In this document: in pieces, positions 36,543 through 46,200 of the stretch
Layout of the letters: every line of letters starts with the position of its first letter
How positions within the stretch are numbered: the stretch's first letter is position 1
Assembly: GCF_000420425.1 (NCBI RefSeq)
Contig: NZ_ATUX01000007.1
Coordinates: 62,001 to 126,000 of the forward strand
Length of the DNA: 64,000 nt
From: Schaalia vaccimaxillae DSM 15804
GTDB lineage: Bacteria > Actinomycetota > Actinomycetes > Actinomycetales > Actinomycetaceae
Direction: 5' to 3'
Notes under the pieces: generated by a model
Seen by the model: the letters and a program-made list of their open reading frames with translations, nothing else
Databases searched by the model: none
What the model was told of the DNA's origin: nothing
Program-made: the position numbers and the translations under genes

Positions 36543-37327
36543 TGAGCGTGAAAACTCAAATACAGGCAGGCGGGCCCCGAATGGTCAATATTGGTGGATG
36601 CGAGTTAGGTGGGCACACTCGAATTATTGTCCCGTTGATGGGGTCCAGCGTGGATGTTGTACTCGGGCAGATTGACGCTCTCGCGGGCCAACCCGTGGAC
36701 ATGGTGGAGTGGCGGGCAGACGCGATGATCGCCGCCATGACGGGAACGCCCGTGAACGAGGTCGGGGCTACGTTGGTCGAGGCGGGACGCACGGTGGCTG
36801 CTTCCTGTCCGCTGCCCGTGATTGCGACGATCCGTACCGCGAACGAGGGCGGCCTTGCGCAGCTTAATGACGAAGACTATGCGCACCTGGTGGGACTTTT
36901 AGCAGCCGTGTTCCCTGCTGTTGATGTTGAGATTATGCGCGAGGATGCCCCTGGCATCATTGCCGCCGCCCACCGTGCTGGCGCTGTAGTGGTTGCTTCC
37001 AACCATGACTTCGATCAGACACCGGATGACGACCGTTTGACTGAGGTGTTCCAGCTGATGAATCGCGGCGGCGCAGATATTTTGAAGATTGCGTGCCAAG
37101 CACAAAGCCCCTTTGATGTGGTGCGTGTGCTGGGAGCCCAGGTGTGGGCGAGGGCGGCTTTTGATCGACCGATTATCGCTATTGCCATGGGGGAAGCTGG
37201 GGCGATCACTCGTCTTTCGGGCTCGCACTTGGCAAGTGCGGCGACTTTCGCCACTGTCGGTGAGGCCAGTGCTCCCGGTCAAATGACAGCCAAGCAGACT
37301 CGTATGATGTTGGATTTAGTGGGATAG
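36542..37327 (+). CDS. aroD: 3-dehydroquinate dehydratase, type I
   Basis: Shikimate pathway enzyme, 261 residues. Class I features: EWRADAM, the catalytic His in ASNHDFDQTP, and the Schiff-base lysine in ADILKIACQAQ; SGSHLASAATFA closes the barrel. Type I (Schiff-base) enzymes are unrelated to the type II AroQ usual in many actinobacteria. It starts at the dus stop codon, with GGAG just before. Confidence 0.93.
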   Translation: MSVKTQIQAGGPRMVNIGGCELGGHTRIIVPLMGSSVDVVLGQIDALAGQPVDMVEWRADAMIAAMTGTPVNEVGATLVEAGRTVAASCPLPVIATIRTANEGGLAQLNDEDYAHLVGLLAAVFPAVDVEIMREDAPGIIAAAHRAGAVVVASNHDFDQTPDDDRLTEVFQLMNRGGADILKIACQAQSPFDVVRVLGAQVWARAAFDRPIIAIAMGEAGAITRLSGSHLASAATFATVGEASAPGQMTAKQTRMMLDLVG

Positions 37328-37390
37328 TCAGCGGTCTGCCCGAATCTGACAACATCACGAGGCGGATGGTCTTTGTTGAAGGAGCATCAT

Positions 37391-37969
37391 CTAGGCGTTC
37401 ATTGCCGATCCCGTGGGGGCATCACGAAACGGTCGCACGATGAGGTTGGCCGCTTCAATGACTGCGGGGTTATCAATCGTCAATGCTGTGGTGTCGACCA
37501 ATTCAATGTGCTCATCAGTCCAGGTGGCGACCAGTGTGATTGTGGGGTGGTAGTAGCTCCACCAGCTGATCGCGTCCCAGCGGCCGGATTCGTCAATGGT
37601 CGCTGCCAGGCGCTGAGTTTGTCTTTTGTTACGTTGGGTGATGTCCGTGAAGCGGTTGATACCAAGCGTGGTCAAAGTGGTGATGTCAGCCAAGTCGGCG
37701 ATACGAATGTCATCACTGAGTTCGTAGCTGCTCAGCGCGCGCGGCAGCGAAGGCGGTCCGGGAAAGTGGAACATCGTGTTGGACCAGGAGGCGAGGGCGC
37801 CGAAAGTTTCGGCGATTGCTCCTTGCGGTGTTGTGGAAAAGTATCGAAGCCTGTAGAGGTCGGGGTTGTCCCAGCGCCCAACTCCTTGGCCTCGTGGAAT
37901 ATACAGCGCTCCGAAAGGCTCGTCGGGTCGAGCTTTTTGATCCCAGGGGTGGACGCGGAAGACACGCAT
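37391..37969 (-). CDS. RES-domain toxin (NAD+-depleting)
   Basis: 192 residues. RES-family features: the N-terminal VFRVHP arginine, GRWDNPDLYRLRYFSTTPQ and the conserved Glu in GAIAETFGAL, which line the NAD-binding pocket of RES toxins such as MbcT (NAD+ phosphorylase). Its ATG overlaps the antitoxin stop (TAATG), so the pair is coupled with the antitoxin first, as expected. Confidence 0.87.
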   Translation of the reverse strand: MRVFRVHPWDQKARPDEPFGALYIPRGQGVGRWDNPDLYRLRYFSTTPQGAIAETFGALASWSNTMFHFPGPPSLPRALSSYELSDDIRIADLADITTLTTLGINRFTDITQRNKRQTQRLAATIDESGRWDAISWWSYYHPTITLVATWTDEHIELVDTTALTIDNPAVIEAANLIVRPFRDAPTGSAMNA

Positions 37970-38328
37970 TAGGCGTAGACGCCGATCTCGTCGGCAACAA
38001 TCGCTTCAAGTACCTCCGAGGTTCGGTCTCGACGAATCATCTCCAAAGGGGAGGCGCCGGACAAGAATGCGTTGGAGCCCGAAAGCCAGTCGACCACAGT
38101 GTTTTCGTCCCAGACCATACGGGCGCGCGCAATGATGAATTCGAGGTCGATGATGGCGCGTTGCGCCGCGTAGGTCGGTTCAGTTTGCCCCGATGTCCAG
38201 CGGGTTGCCTGACTGCGTGAAACTCCCAGCCATTCGGCTAATTTCGACTGGTTTCCCAAGATGTTGGCCGCGTCGCGGACTTTGAGTGGGAAAATATCAG
38301 CGTCATGTTGGGATGGGGTGCGAGTCAT
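37969..38328 (-). CDS. Xre/MbcA/ParS-type antitoxin
   Basis: 119 residues. An N-terminal helix-turn-helix (KLAEWLGVSRSQATRWTSG) is followed by the C-terminal MbcA/ParS toxin-binding domain (VVDWLSGSNAFLSGASPLEMI). Such antitoxins bind the RES toxin and repress the operon. A perfect palindrome overlaps its promoter. The mRNA appears leaderless (TAGAAT, 6 nt, ATG). Confidence 0.87.
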   Translation of the reverse strand: MTRTPSQHDADIFPLKVRDAANILGNQSKLAEWLGVSRSQATRWTSGQTEPTYAAQRAIIDLEFIIARARMVWDENTVVDWLSGSNAFLSGASPLEMIRRDRTSEVLEAIVADEIGVYA

Positions 38329-38334
38329 CCCTAC

Positions 38335-38363
38335 ATTCTAAGCGTGCAACAAATATGTTGCAC
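38335..38363 (-). promoter_or_regulatory. RES-Xre promoter and palindromic operator
   Basis: GTGCAACA-N4-TGTTGCAC, perfect 8-bp arms at 38344-38363, lies just upstream of the minus-strand -10 box TAGAAT (38335-38340), which is 6 nt from the antitoxin ATG. The operator fills the -35/spacer region, ideal for autorepression. Confidence 0.7.
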
Positions 38364-38370
38364 TAGTTGC

Positions 38371-39624
38371 CTAGTCCCAATAATCCGCTTGAACCGGACG
38401 CACAGGAGCCGAAACGAACCACGTACACGTCGAGGGCGGGACAACGGTGCTTCCGTCCATCCCATGCATCGTCGGCTGGGAGGACAGCAAAGGAGCATGA
38501 TCTCCAGGAACCGCAACCGCTTCAGCGTCGGTATTGAGGACCACTGTCACGCCACCGCAAACGTGGACCGAAACCCCAGGGCCGGCCCATTCAAGACCCG
38601 ACACCACACCCAAAGAACCCGAACCCATCTCGCGTTCACGCCGAATGCGCAGAGCAGAGGCAACCACATTGGCTTGAGCAGCAGCCTCTTCGTTGGCTGC
38701 CCACGAACGATGCGTCGTCTCTTCGCCCTCGTCCAAACGCCCACCGCCAAACTGACCAAAAGCCACGTAGGCAGCGCCTGGCAACGACAAACCAAAAAGA
38801 GTCATTGCTCCGTGGCGAGCTGTGTCGGCGCCCGACTCCCACGATGAAAAACCATCGTCGCCCAAAGAATCTCCAGCAACGGCAATCGTGCGCCGCGCCC
38901 TCGACCAATACCACGGACACACCGCACCCAACGGATCATGCATGGCCATAGACGCTGCTGCCGCGTCCATGATCTGCGAAGCCTCCCACGGAGCCTGACG
39001 CAGCGAGCCATCACGCAAATGATGGAACCAATCCTCCGTCAGATGGTGGCCAATAGCCTCCGGGTTAATCCCCGAAACTGAAGCCGTCAGCACCGGCTGA
39101 TCATCAAACATGGCGATCTCGGCTTGAATGACACGAGCCAACCGTGAGATCCCAGCCCGCAAACGAGCAGCCTGGATCACCGACTGAACGACCTCGACAC
39201 GGGGAGCCACCGACCCCAAATCGATACCATCAGCGCCCGCAGCCAACGCAGCTTGAGCGCGACGAACCAACGCGTCGAAAGCAACATGATTGTCGAAGAA
39301 ATCAGCATCAATGCGCCGGATGGAGGAACCCGGCAAACGCACGATGATCTTCAAGCCGGCGTCGTGGGCGGCTTCGACGAAACCCGGAAGGGGAGAAGTC
39401 GGTCCCCACACCGAATCGACGTGCTCGGGACGCACGCAGATCGCGTCGAAACCAGAACTGGCGATTTGCGGCAGCAAAGAACCAACCTCAGCAAGCTGAG
39501 CGTCATCCACACCACCAGTAACATCACAGATCACAGCGGTATGCCACCACGGAATCGGACCCCTGGTGATCCTGTGGATCAACGAGGTCCGGATAGTCGT
39601 CGTCTCGCGTACGTCATCGTGCAC
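38371..39624 (-). CDS. GH13-like TIM-barrel protein, probably catalytically degenerate
   Basis: About 417 residues from the GTG chosen because the codons upstream overlap dgt and look noncoding. The start PIPWWHTAVICDV and SSGFDAICVRPEH resemble the opening of GH13 alpha-glucosidases (WW-x-x-AVIYQV, G-x-DAIWLSP). AAGADGIDLGS sits where GH13 enzymes have DGFRxD, but the Arg and nucleophile Asp are replaced, and the general acid Glu is not evident. The C-terminus resembles the beta-sandwich. It may bind sugars without hydrolysing them. Divergent from dgt. Confidence 0.5.
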   Translation of the reverse strand: MHDDVRETTTIRTSLIHRITRGPIPWWHTAVICDVTGGVDDAQLAEVGSLLPQIASSGFDAICVRPEHVDSVWGPTSPLPGFVEAAHDAGLKIIVRLPGSSIRRIDADFFDNHVAFDALVRRAQAALAAGADGIDLGSVAPRVEVVQSVIQAARLRAGISRLARVIQAEIAMFDDQPVLTASVSGINPEAIGHHLTEDWFHHLRDGSLRQAPWEASQIMDAAAASMAMHDPLGAVCPWYWSRARRTIAVAGDSLGDDGFSSWESGADTARHGAMTLFGLSLPGAAYVAFGQFGGGRLDEGEETTHRSWAANEEAAAQANVVASALRIRREREMGSGSLGVVSGLEWAGPGVSVHVCGGVTVVLNTDAEAVAVPGDHAPLLSSQPTMHGMDGSTVVPPSTCTWFVSAPVRPVQADYWD

Positions 39625-39674
39625 GAGATCATGTAAGCACAAGGTGTCACTCGAATTCGAACCGCGTCCACAGA

Positions 39675-39687
39675 TAGTCTTAAACAG
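39675..39687 (+). promoter_or_regulatory. -10 box giving a leaderless dgt mRNA
   Basis: TAGTCT, 6 nt (TAAACA), then the GTG start of dgt. No Shine-Dalgarno sequence is present. Confidence 0.5.
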
Positions 39688-41006
39688 TGAGTGACTTTTT
39701 AACCCATGCAACCTCAGGAGCAGACACCGTCGAACCGGTTGTCTCCCAGCGTCTGACATACAGCGTTGATGACCGCGAACGGATGGTCGCCGAACGCCCC
39801 AAGTCACCCATGCGAACCGACTTTGAACGCGACCGTGCCCGCGTGTTGCACTCGTCTGCGCTGCGCCGCCTCGGCGAAAAAACCCAGGTGCTGGGGCCAG
39901 CAACTGACGACTTTGTGCGCACCCGCCTAACTCACTCCCTTGAAGTTGCACAAGTGGGGCGTGAATTGGGTAAGGAACTGGGCGCCGACCCCGATGTTGT
40001 CGACGCCGCGTGCCTGAGCCACGACCTTGGTCACCCGCCTTTCGGGCACAACGGTGAACGCCTCCTCGACACCATTGCCAGCGACATTGGCGGTTTCGAA
40101 GGAAACGCGCAAACTTTGCGGATCGTGGCCCGACTTGAACCCAAAGTCATCACCTCCACCGGCCAGCCTGCAGGCCTGAACCTGACGCGCGCCACCCTGG
40201 ACGCTATCTGCAAATACCCGTGGGCCAAAGGCAAGGGACCCGACCTGGCTAAGTCCACGCGCAAATTTTCCGTTTATGACGACGACGTTGAGGTATTCAA
40301 CTGGATGAGGCAGGGGGCGCCAGCGGGTAGACGCTGCCTGGAGGCGCAGATCATGGATTTATCCGATGACATCGGCTATTCCGTCCATGACGTCGAGGAC
40401 GCCATTGCCACCATGAAGTTCAACCCCGCCCACCTGCGTGACGACCGGGCTGTGGCCGCCATTATCGATTCGACAATTGGCTGGTACGGCAAGGCTGTGA
40501 CCCGCACCGATTTGGAGGACGCGGTTGAACGCATCGCTAGGATGGATGGGTGGCTCGAAGGATTTGACGGCAGTTATGAGGATTTGGCTCGGCTCAAAAA
40601 CCTCACCAGCCATCTGATTGGCCGCTTTTGTTCGGCAACCGTACGCACGACTCGCGAGGCTTTTGGTGATGAGCCGCTTGGCCGCTATTTGGCTGACCTT
40701 GTGGTGCCTACGCAGACGCGCGCTGAGATTCAGATTCTTAAAGGCATGGCAGTCCACTATGTGATGAGCCCGAGAGAGTCCGAGCCTGTGTATTACCAGC
40801 AGGGCACGCTCTTGGCCGACCTCGTTGACGCCCTTTACAGCGCGGGGCCAGATCAGCTTGAACCCCAGTTTGCTGCTCAATGGCGCGCCACGGACAGCGA
40901 TGATACCAGGCTGCGGGTGGTTATTGACCAGGTTGCGTCGTTGACGGATTCTTCGGCTTCTGCGTGGCATGCGCGATTGTGCGGGATGTTGTCGAGCCAG
41001 CTGTGA
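39687..41006 (+). CDS. dgt: dGTPase-like deoxynucleoside triphosphate triphosphohydrolase
   Basis: HD-domain enzyme of 439 residues that hydrolyses dNTPs to deoxynucleosides and triphosphate, adjusting nucleotide pools. Metal ligands lie in [11 protein letters not shown] and [16 protein letters not shown]; the distal Asp is in [17 protein letters not shown]. The N-terminal RRLGEKTQV segment is conserved. It precedes dnaG, a typical actinobacterial order. Confidence 0.94.
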   Translation: MSDFLTHATSGADTVEPVVSQRLTYSVDDRERMVAERPKSPMRTDFERDRARVLHSSALRRLGEKTQVLGPATDDFVRTRLTHSLEVAQVGRELGKELGADPDVVDAACLSHDLGHPPFGHNGERLLDTIASDIGGFEGNAQTLRIVARLEPKVITSTGQPAGLNLTRATLDAICKYPWAKGKGPDLAKSTRKFSVYDDDVEVFNWMRQGAPAGRRCLEAQIMDLSDDIGYSVHDVEDAIATMKFNPAHLRDDRAVAAIIDSTIGWYGKAVTRTDLEDAVERIARMDGWLEGFDGSYEDLARLKNLTSHLIGRFCSATVRTTREAFGDEPLGRYLADLVVPTQTRAEIQILKGMAVHYVMSPRESEPVYYQQGTLLADLVDALYSAGPDQLEPQFAAQWRATDSDDTRLRVVIDQVASLTDSSASAWHARLCGMLSSQL

Positions 41007-41044
41007 CCCCGGTCAGCCGGGACGCAAGTGAGCACGCGCATCGG

Positions 41045-41057
41045 TAGACTTGCGGCA
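41045..41057 (+). promoter_or_regulatory. -10 box giving a leaderless dnaG mRNA
   Basis: TAGACT, 6 nt (TGCGGC), then ATG. No ribosome-binding site precedes the start, and the dgt stop is 50 nt upstream. Confidence 0.5.
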
Positions 41058-43087
41058 TGCCAGGGCTCATTCGCAAAGAAGACATCGCTGCCGTCAGGGA
41101 CGCAGCGAAGATCGAAGATATTGTCGGCGAACATGTGACCCTGCGCCCCGCCGGAGTTGGCTCCCTCAAGGGCCTGTGCCCCTTCCACGATGAACGAACC
41201 CCCAGTTTCCACGTCCGTCCTCACCTGGGCATGTGGCATTGCTTCGGGTGCGGGGAGGGCGGCGACGTCATCTCTTTCGTCCAAAAGATCGACCACCTAT
41301 CTTTTACTGAAACCGTTGAAATGCTGGCCCAGCGCCTGGGCATGACCCTGCATTATGAAGAGGGCGGGCGCCAGGTGCGCGCCGAAGAGCCGGGCCGTCG
41401 CCAGCGCCTCATTGACGCTCACCGGGTTGCCGAAGAGTTCTACCGCGCCCAACTAGCATCCCCCGAAGCGCACGTTGGCCGCACTTTCCTGGCAGAACGC
41501 GGTTTCAATCAGCAGATGTGTGAACACTTTGGCGTCGGCTATTCACCGAACTCGTGGGACGCATTGACCCGGCACCTGCGTTCCAAAGGGTTTACTGATC
41601 AAGAACTGCAGATTGCTGGCCTAGTATCCCAAGGAAATCGTGGAGTTTATGACCGCTTCCGCGGCAGGCTGATGTGGCCGATCCGCGACATTACGGGCGC
41701 CACCGTTGGGTTTGGTGCGCGTCGCCTCAATGATGACAAGGAGTCCCCGAAGTACCTCAATACAACGGAGACGCCGATTTATAAGAAGTCTCAGTTGTTG
41801 TATGGCCTGGACCTGGCCAAGAAAGAGATTTCGAAGAATCGCCGAGTGGTCGTTGTTGAGGGGTATACGGATGTCATGGCGGCGCACGTGGCGGGTGAAC
41901 CCTGCGCTGTGGCCACGTGTGGAACAGCTTTCGGGTCTGAACACGTCAAGATCATCCGAAGGCTGCTTGGCGATGTTGCCGACCCTGCCGCGGGGGTTGT
42001 CCTATCCACTGGTAGGGCGCGCGGCGCCGAAGTGATCTTTACTTTCGATGGTGATGAGGCTGGCCAAAAGGCTGCGCTTCGGGCCTACAACGAGGATCAA
42101 AACTTTGCCGCGCAGACCTTCGTTGCAGTTGAGGCTTCCGGTATGGATCCGTGCGATCTGCGTATGGCTAGGGGAGATGTGGCTGTGCTGGAGTTGATTC
42201 GCCAGCGCACTCCGTTATTTGAGTTCGTCATTAAGTCGGTTTTGGCTCAGGTTGATCTTGGCTCTGCTGAGGGACGTGTGGCTGCGTTGCGCGCTTCTGC
42301 TCCGGTTGTGGCTGGTATTAAGGACCGGGCATTGCGTTCTGAGTACACGCGTTCGCTGGCTGGTTGGCTGGGAATGGACATTCGCACGGTGGAACAGCAA
42401 GTGCGTCAGATTCCGCGTATGTCTTCTGGCCAACCCCAGGAATTGCGCGCTGGCGAGGTTGAGATGGCTGGGGCTGGTCGTCCGCTGCCGGCGCAGCGCC
42501 GGTCGGGCCCAGAAGATCCAGTTGCCAAGATCGAACGCCAAGCTTTGGAAGCTGTTTTGCAGCATCCAATGGCAGTGATCGGTTCTGGTTTTGAGGAACT
42601 TGAAGGCACGTCCTTTACTGTGCCCGCACATCGTGCCGTCCATGATGCGATTCGTGCTGTAGGTGGATTGGATGCTTTTACCCAGATGCTTCAACGAGCT
42701 GAGGAGTCGAGTTCGGTCGGGGAGGGGGCCGTCGATTCCGCCTCGCGAGTCTTCGTCGAGATGGTTCGTCAAGAATCAGTCCCTCATATTGATGCGATTG
42801 TCACGGAGCTGGCTGTTGCGCCTCTACCTGTTGCGAGTTCGTCGCGACAGGCGGAAGGCATGGGACAGGGGCGCGAGGACGATCAGGTTGTGCGTTCCTA
42901 CTGTCGTGGTGTTGTGGCTGCCCTGGTCAGAATGGATTTGACGAGGCGCATGGGAGAGGCTCGCGCAAAGCTGCAACGAATGAATGAAGACGACGCAAAT
43001 TATGCGGAGGCCTTTCGTGACCTAATACGTCTTGAGGAGCGAAAACAGTCTCTTAATGAGCGGGATTACTTGTCTTCGTCATGGTGA
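41057..43087 (+). CDS. dnaG: DNA primase
   Basis: Synthesises RNA primers at the replication fork, 676 residues. Zinc-binding domain [13 protein letters not shown] ... [14 protein letters not shown] at about residues 39-75; RNA polymerase domain with [21 protein letters not shown] motifs [12 protein letters not shown] and [13 protein letters not shown]. The C-terminal 200 residues ([13 protein letters not shown] onward) form the helicase-binding domain. Confidence 0.96.
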   Translation: MPGLIRKEDIAAVRDAAKIEDIVGEHVTLRPAGVGSLKGLCPFHDERTPSFHVRPHLGMWHCFGCGEGGDVISFVQKIDHLSFTETVEMLAQRLGMTLHYEEGGRQVRAEEPGRRQRLIDAHRVAEEFYRAQLASPEAHVGRTFLAERGFNQQMCEHFGVGYSPNSWDALTRHLRSKGFTDQELQIAGLVSQGNRGVYDRFRGRLMWPIRDITGATVGFGARRLNDDKESPKYLNTTETPIYKKSQLLYGLDLAKKEISKNRRVVVVEGYTDVMAAHVAGEPCAVATCGTAFGSEHVKIIRRLLGDVADPAAGVVLSTGRARGAEVIFTFDGDEAGQKAALRAYNEDQNFAAQTFVAVEASGMDPCDLRMARGDVAVLELIRQRTPLFEFVIKSVLAQVDLGSAEGRVAALRASAPVVAGIKDRALRSEYTRSLAGWLGMDIRTVEQQVRQIPRMSSGQPQELRAGEVEMAGAGRPLPAQRRSGPEDPVAKIERQALEAVLQHPMAVIGSGFEELEGTSFTVPAHRAVHDAIRAVGGLDAFTQMLQRAEESSSVGEGAVDSASRVFVEMVRQESVPHIDAIVTELAVAPLPVASSSRQAEGMGQGREDDQVVRSYCRGVVAALVRMDLTRRMGEARAKLQRMNEDDANYAEAFRDLIRLEERKQSLNERDYLSSSW

Positions 43088-43253
43088 AGTCGTAGGTACT
43101 ATCTCACTTTTCTATCCTGATTTTCTTTGTTCGGTGAACCACTCGATAGTTACTCGTGATTGTTTTCATTTTTCTGGTTATCGAAGAACCAATCCTTTAG
43201 GATTTTGAGCGTGTCTTGTCCATCGATATAGGACCGTTTCGAAGGAAGATCTC

Positions 43254-46200
43254 ATGAAAATCAATCCAATAGCGCGCCGCTGGCGACGTGGGGTAGGGGT
43301 GACGTCGGTGTTCGCACTGGCTCTCTCGACCCTCGTTGTCGGCCATGTGGCTGCGCCGACACCAGCACAGGCTGCGGGACCGCAGACGATCCAAATGGGC
43401 GAGTTCACTGCTTCGCTGACTCCGGACAGGAGCGTGTACACGACTACCGATGATGAGCTTGCCACGGCAATACGGGGCGATGCGTCGGTGACGTGTATTC
43501 GCTCTGCGAGTCGAGATGCGGATGGTAATGTCACGAAGCCCGGTGACAATCCGAACGTTGGTAATGGCTCGACGAGCTTCCTTGCTCACGGTGTTCCAGC
43601 TTTCTCTGGTGAAGGTTGTCCTCTGAGCACAGAACCTGCACTTGTGACGCGCCAGAGCTCTATCGGATTCTCACCCATGGCGCCGGCGGAAGCAGTCGCA
43701 GGTGAAGCCTTTCTCCTCGGTCAGGTACAGCACCAAAACTGGGTGATCTCTGATATGCGTCAAGATGTTGGAGATGCAGCATCGCTCTTCTACGGAGATC
43801 TCAACGTTCACTTCTCGGGTGCTGCAACAGGGAGCCAGGGAGACTCATTTTCTTGGAATCTTGAGGAAACTCGCAATGTCGCCGAACCCAGGTATGAGGT
43901 GGGGGAAGACGGCGCATTCCTGTATTGGAATGTTGTTGGTACCGCTGGTAACTACAGTGCTGAGCTGAGATCGACACGAGTTTACAACGGTCAAGATCCC
44001 GCTGTAGTTGCTCAGCGTGATGGCGATGGCAAAGTTCTTTATTACCATTTCTATCAGGCTGCCAATGGCTACTGGTATCCGAATACTGCACAAACCTACA
44101 CGACACCGGATCGGATATTCGTGGAAACTGGCAACTTGGATTTCCTTTATCCAAAGCCTGCATCTGACGTCGATGACATCACGAAGTTCTCCGAGATTAG
44201 GTCTACCAAGGTCTTTACCACTTCTGGTGGTATGCCCTATCGCTTGGTCATCCGTGGCTTTACTGAGCCGAGTGCGAATGGTGACGGTTCGGTTACTTGT
44301 CCGGCCTCTCCTGCGACCAACAATGTGACTAACGAATTCATCACCAAAGAGAATGCTTTGACCTACGGTTGTCTTTATGCTTCGTGGGAGCAGGAACGAC
44401 CTCTGGTTATCCAGAAAGAGGTTCAGAAGGCACCTGAAACTGCCGAGACGAACATACCGGCCTTCGACTTCGAAATGAACGACACTCCGGATGTTGTCAA
44501 AGATATTTCCCTGACGCCCAGTGCCTTCGATCTGGCCACTGGTACCTTCACTAATACGTCTAATGGTGTCGCCACATCGCAGCAGGAAATGCTCGTGCCT
44601 ATCGACGGCGTTGATGTCATGGAACGTGATCTGCAGCCGAATTGGACACTGACAGCTCTCCAATGTGTCCAAGGTCCGGCTGAGGACTCGAACGGTGACG
44701 GCAAGTATGAACCAGAACCTGTTCGAAACTGGACTGATCGCAATACTTATCCGTTGGTGACAACTCGTGCAGGAACAACGATCAACTCTGACCTTGCAGG
44801 TCGGACTGTCAGCCTAAGAGATATTGCCATGGCGGATTCCACGGCTACTCTGGCCATCACCTGTCGCTATGTCAACCAGTATGGCGATGATCCTAAGCCA
44901 ACGGTTGCGAAGACAGCAGATACGACATCTGTGCGTGTTTACAACAATAAAGTGACTCTGCCTTATACGGTGACGGTTTCCAACGACTACACGAAGGACC
45001 AAGTATTCGGCCCTCTCACCGATACGCCTGGACTGCCCGAAGGCTTTACTCTGACCAAGGTGACGGTTGACGGTGAGGTGGTCAGCCCCACCCCGACCAA
45101 CGATGCTCCCTTCGAGATCGCGTCTGCCAACCAAGTTGTGCCCGCCGCCACGGTTAGTGCTGAAGGCTCTGTGGTTCCCGGAACCAAGTCCTACAAGGTC
45201 GTCATTGAGGCCGAGCTCAGTGCCGAGGCTCTTACTCAGGTCACTGGACCGGAGAAGATTGGTGAATGCAAGCCTTCCGACGGGCCTGGCACCCCTAATT
45301 TTGGTGGCTACAACGCGGTCACTCTTGACGGAGAACCCGCCACCTCCACTGATGACAATGATGACTGCATTAATATTGTCGCCTCATCGCTTAACGTTAA
45401 AAAGGTTGCCGATTACAAGGAAGTGCATGTCGATGGCAACGGCAATGCAACCCTTATTTACACAGTGACGCTGGAGAATTCCGGTGATACTGAAGCGGCT
45501 ACCCAGTCTGACGTTATCGATACACCAGCCATCTCCCCGGACTTCAAGGTCACCGACGTTAAAATTGGTGATACCGTCGAGGGAGCTACCTCCGTCACAA
45601 CGAAGGCCGATGGTTCTTTCACAGTGTTTCCCAAGGGAACAATGGTTCCCGCAAAAAATGGAGATACAACGGGTGAGAAGAGCGCCAAAGTCGTCATCAC
45701 TGTCCACACGGATAAATTGGCCACCGTCGACTGGGTTGACAAGGCTGTATGTAAGTCTGGTGAGGGACGTGGCACATCGAACTACGGTGGCTACAACTAT
45801 GTCGCTGCCAACGGCGACACAGGTGACGAGGACGGCGACAACGACGACTGCATCACTTTGAAGCCGTCACTAAGTGTGAAGAAGGATGCCACCACCGCTT
45901 CGGCCCTCGTTGATAAGGACGGCAATTTCACAGCAAAGTACACGGTTACCGTAACTAATAAGGGTCCCCAGACTGTTTTCGGTCCCTTGACAGACACACC
46001 GACCCTTCCCCAGGGATTCAGAGTCACAAAAATGACTGTGAACAATCTGCCTGATCCACGTGCAGCTTCGGGACGCCCAATCACTCTCGCTCGTGCGAAC
46101 ACGATAATTGGTGAGGACGCGACCATTACCTATGACATCGTGATCACTGGCAACGCGCCTGCGGAATATAGCTGGACCGAGGATTCCGTTGCCAATGTTT

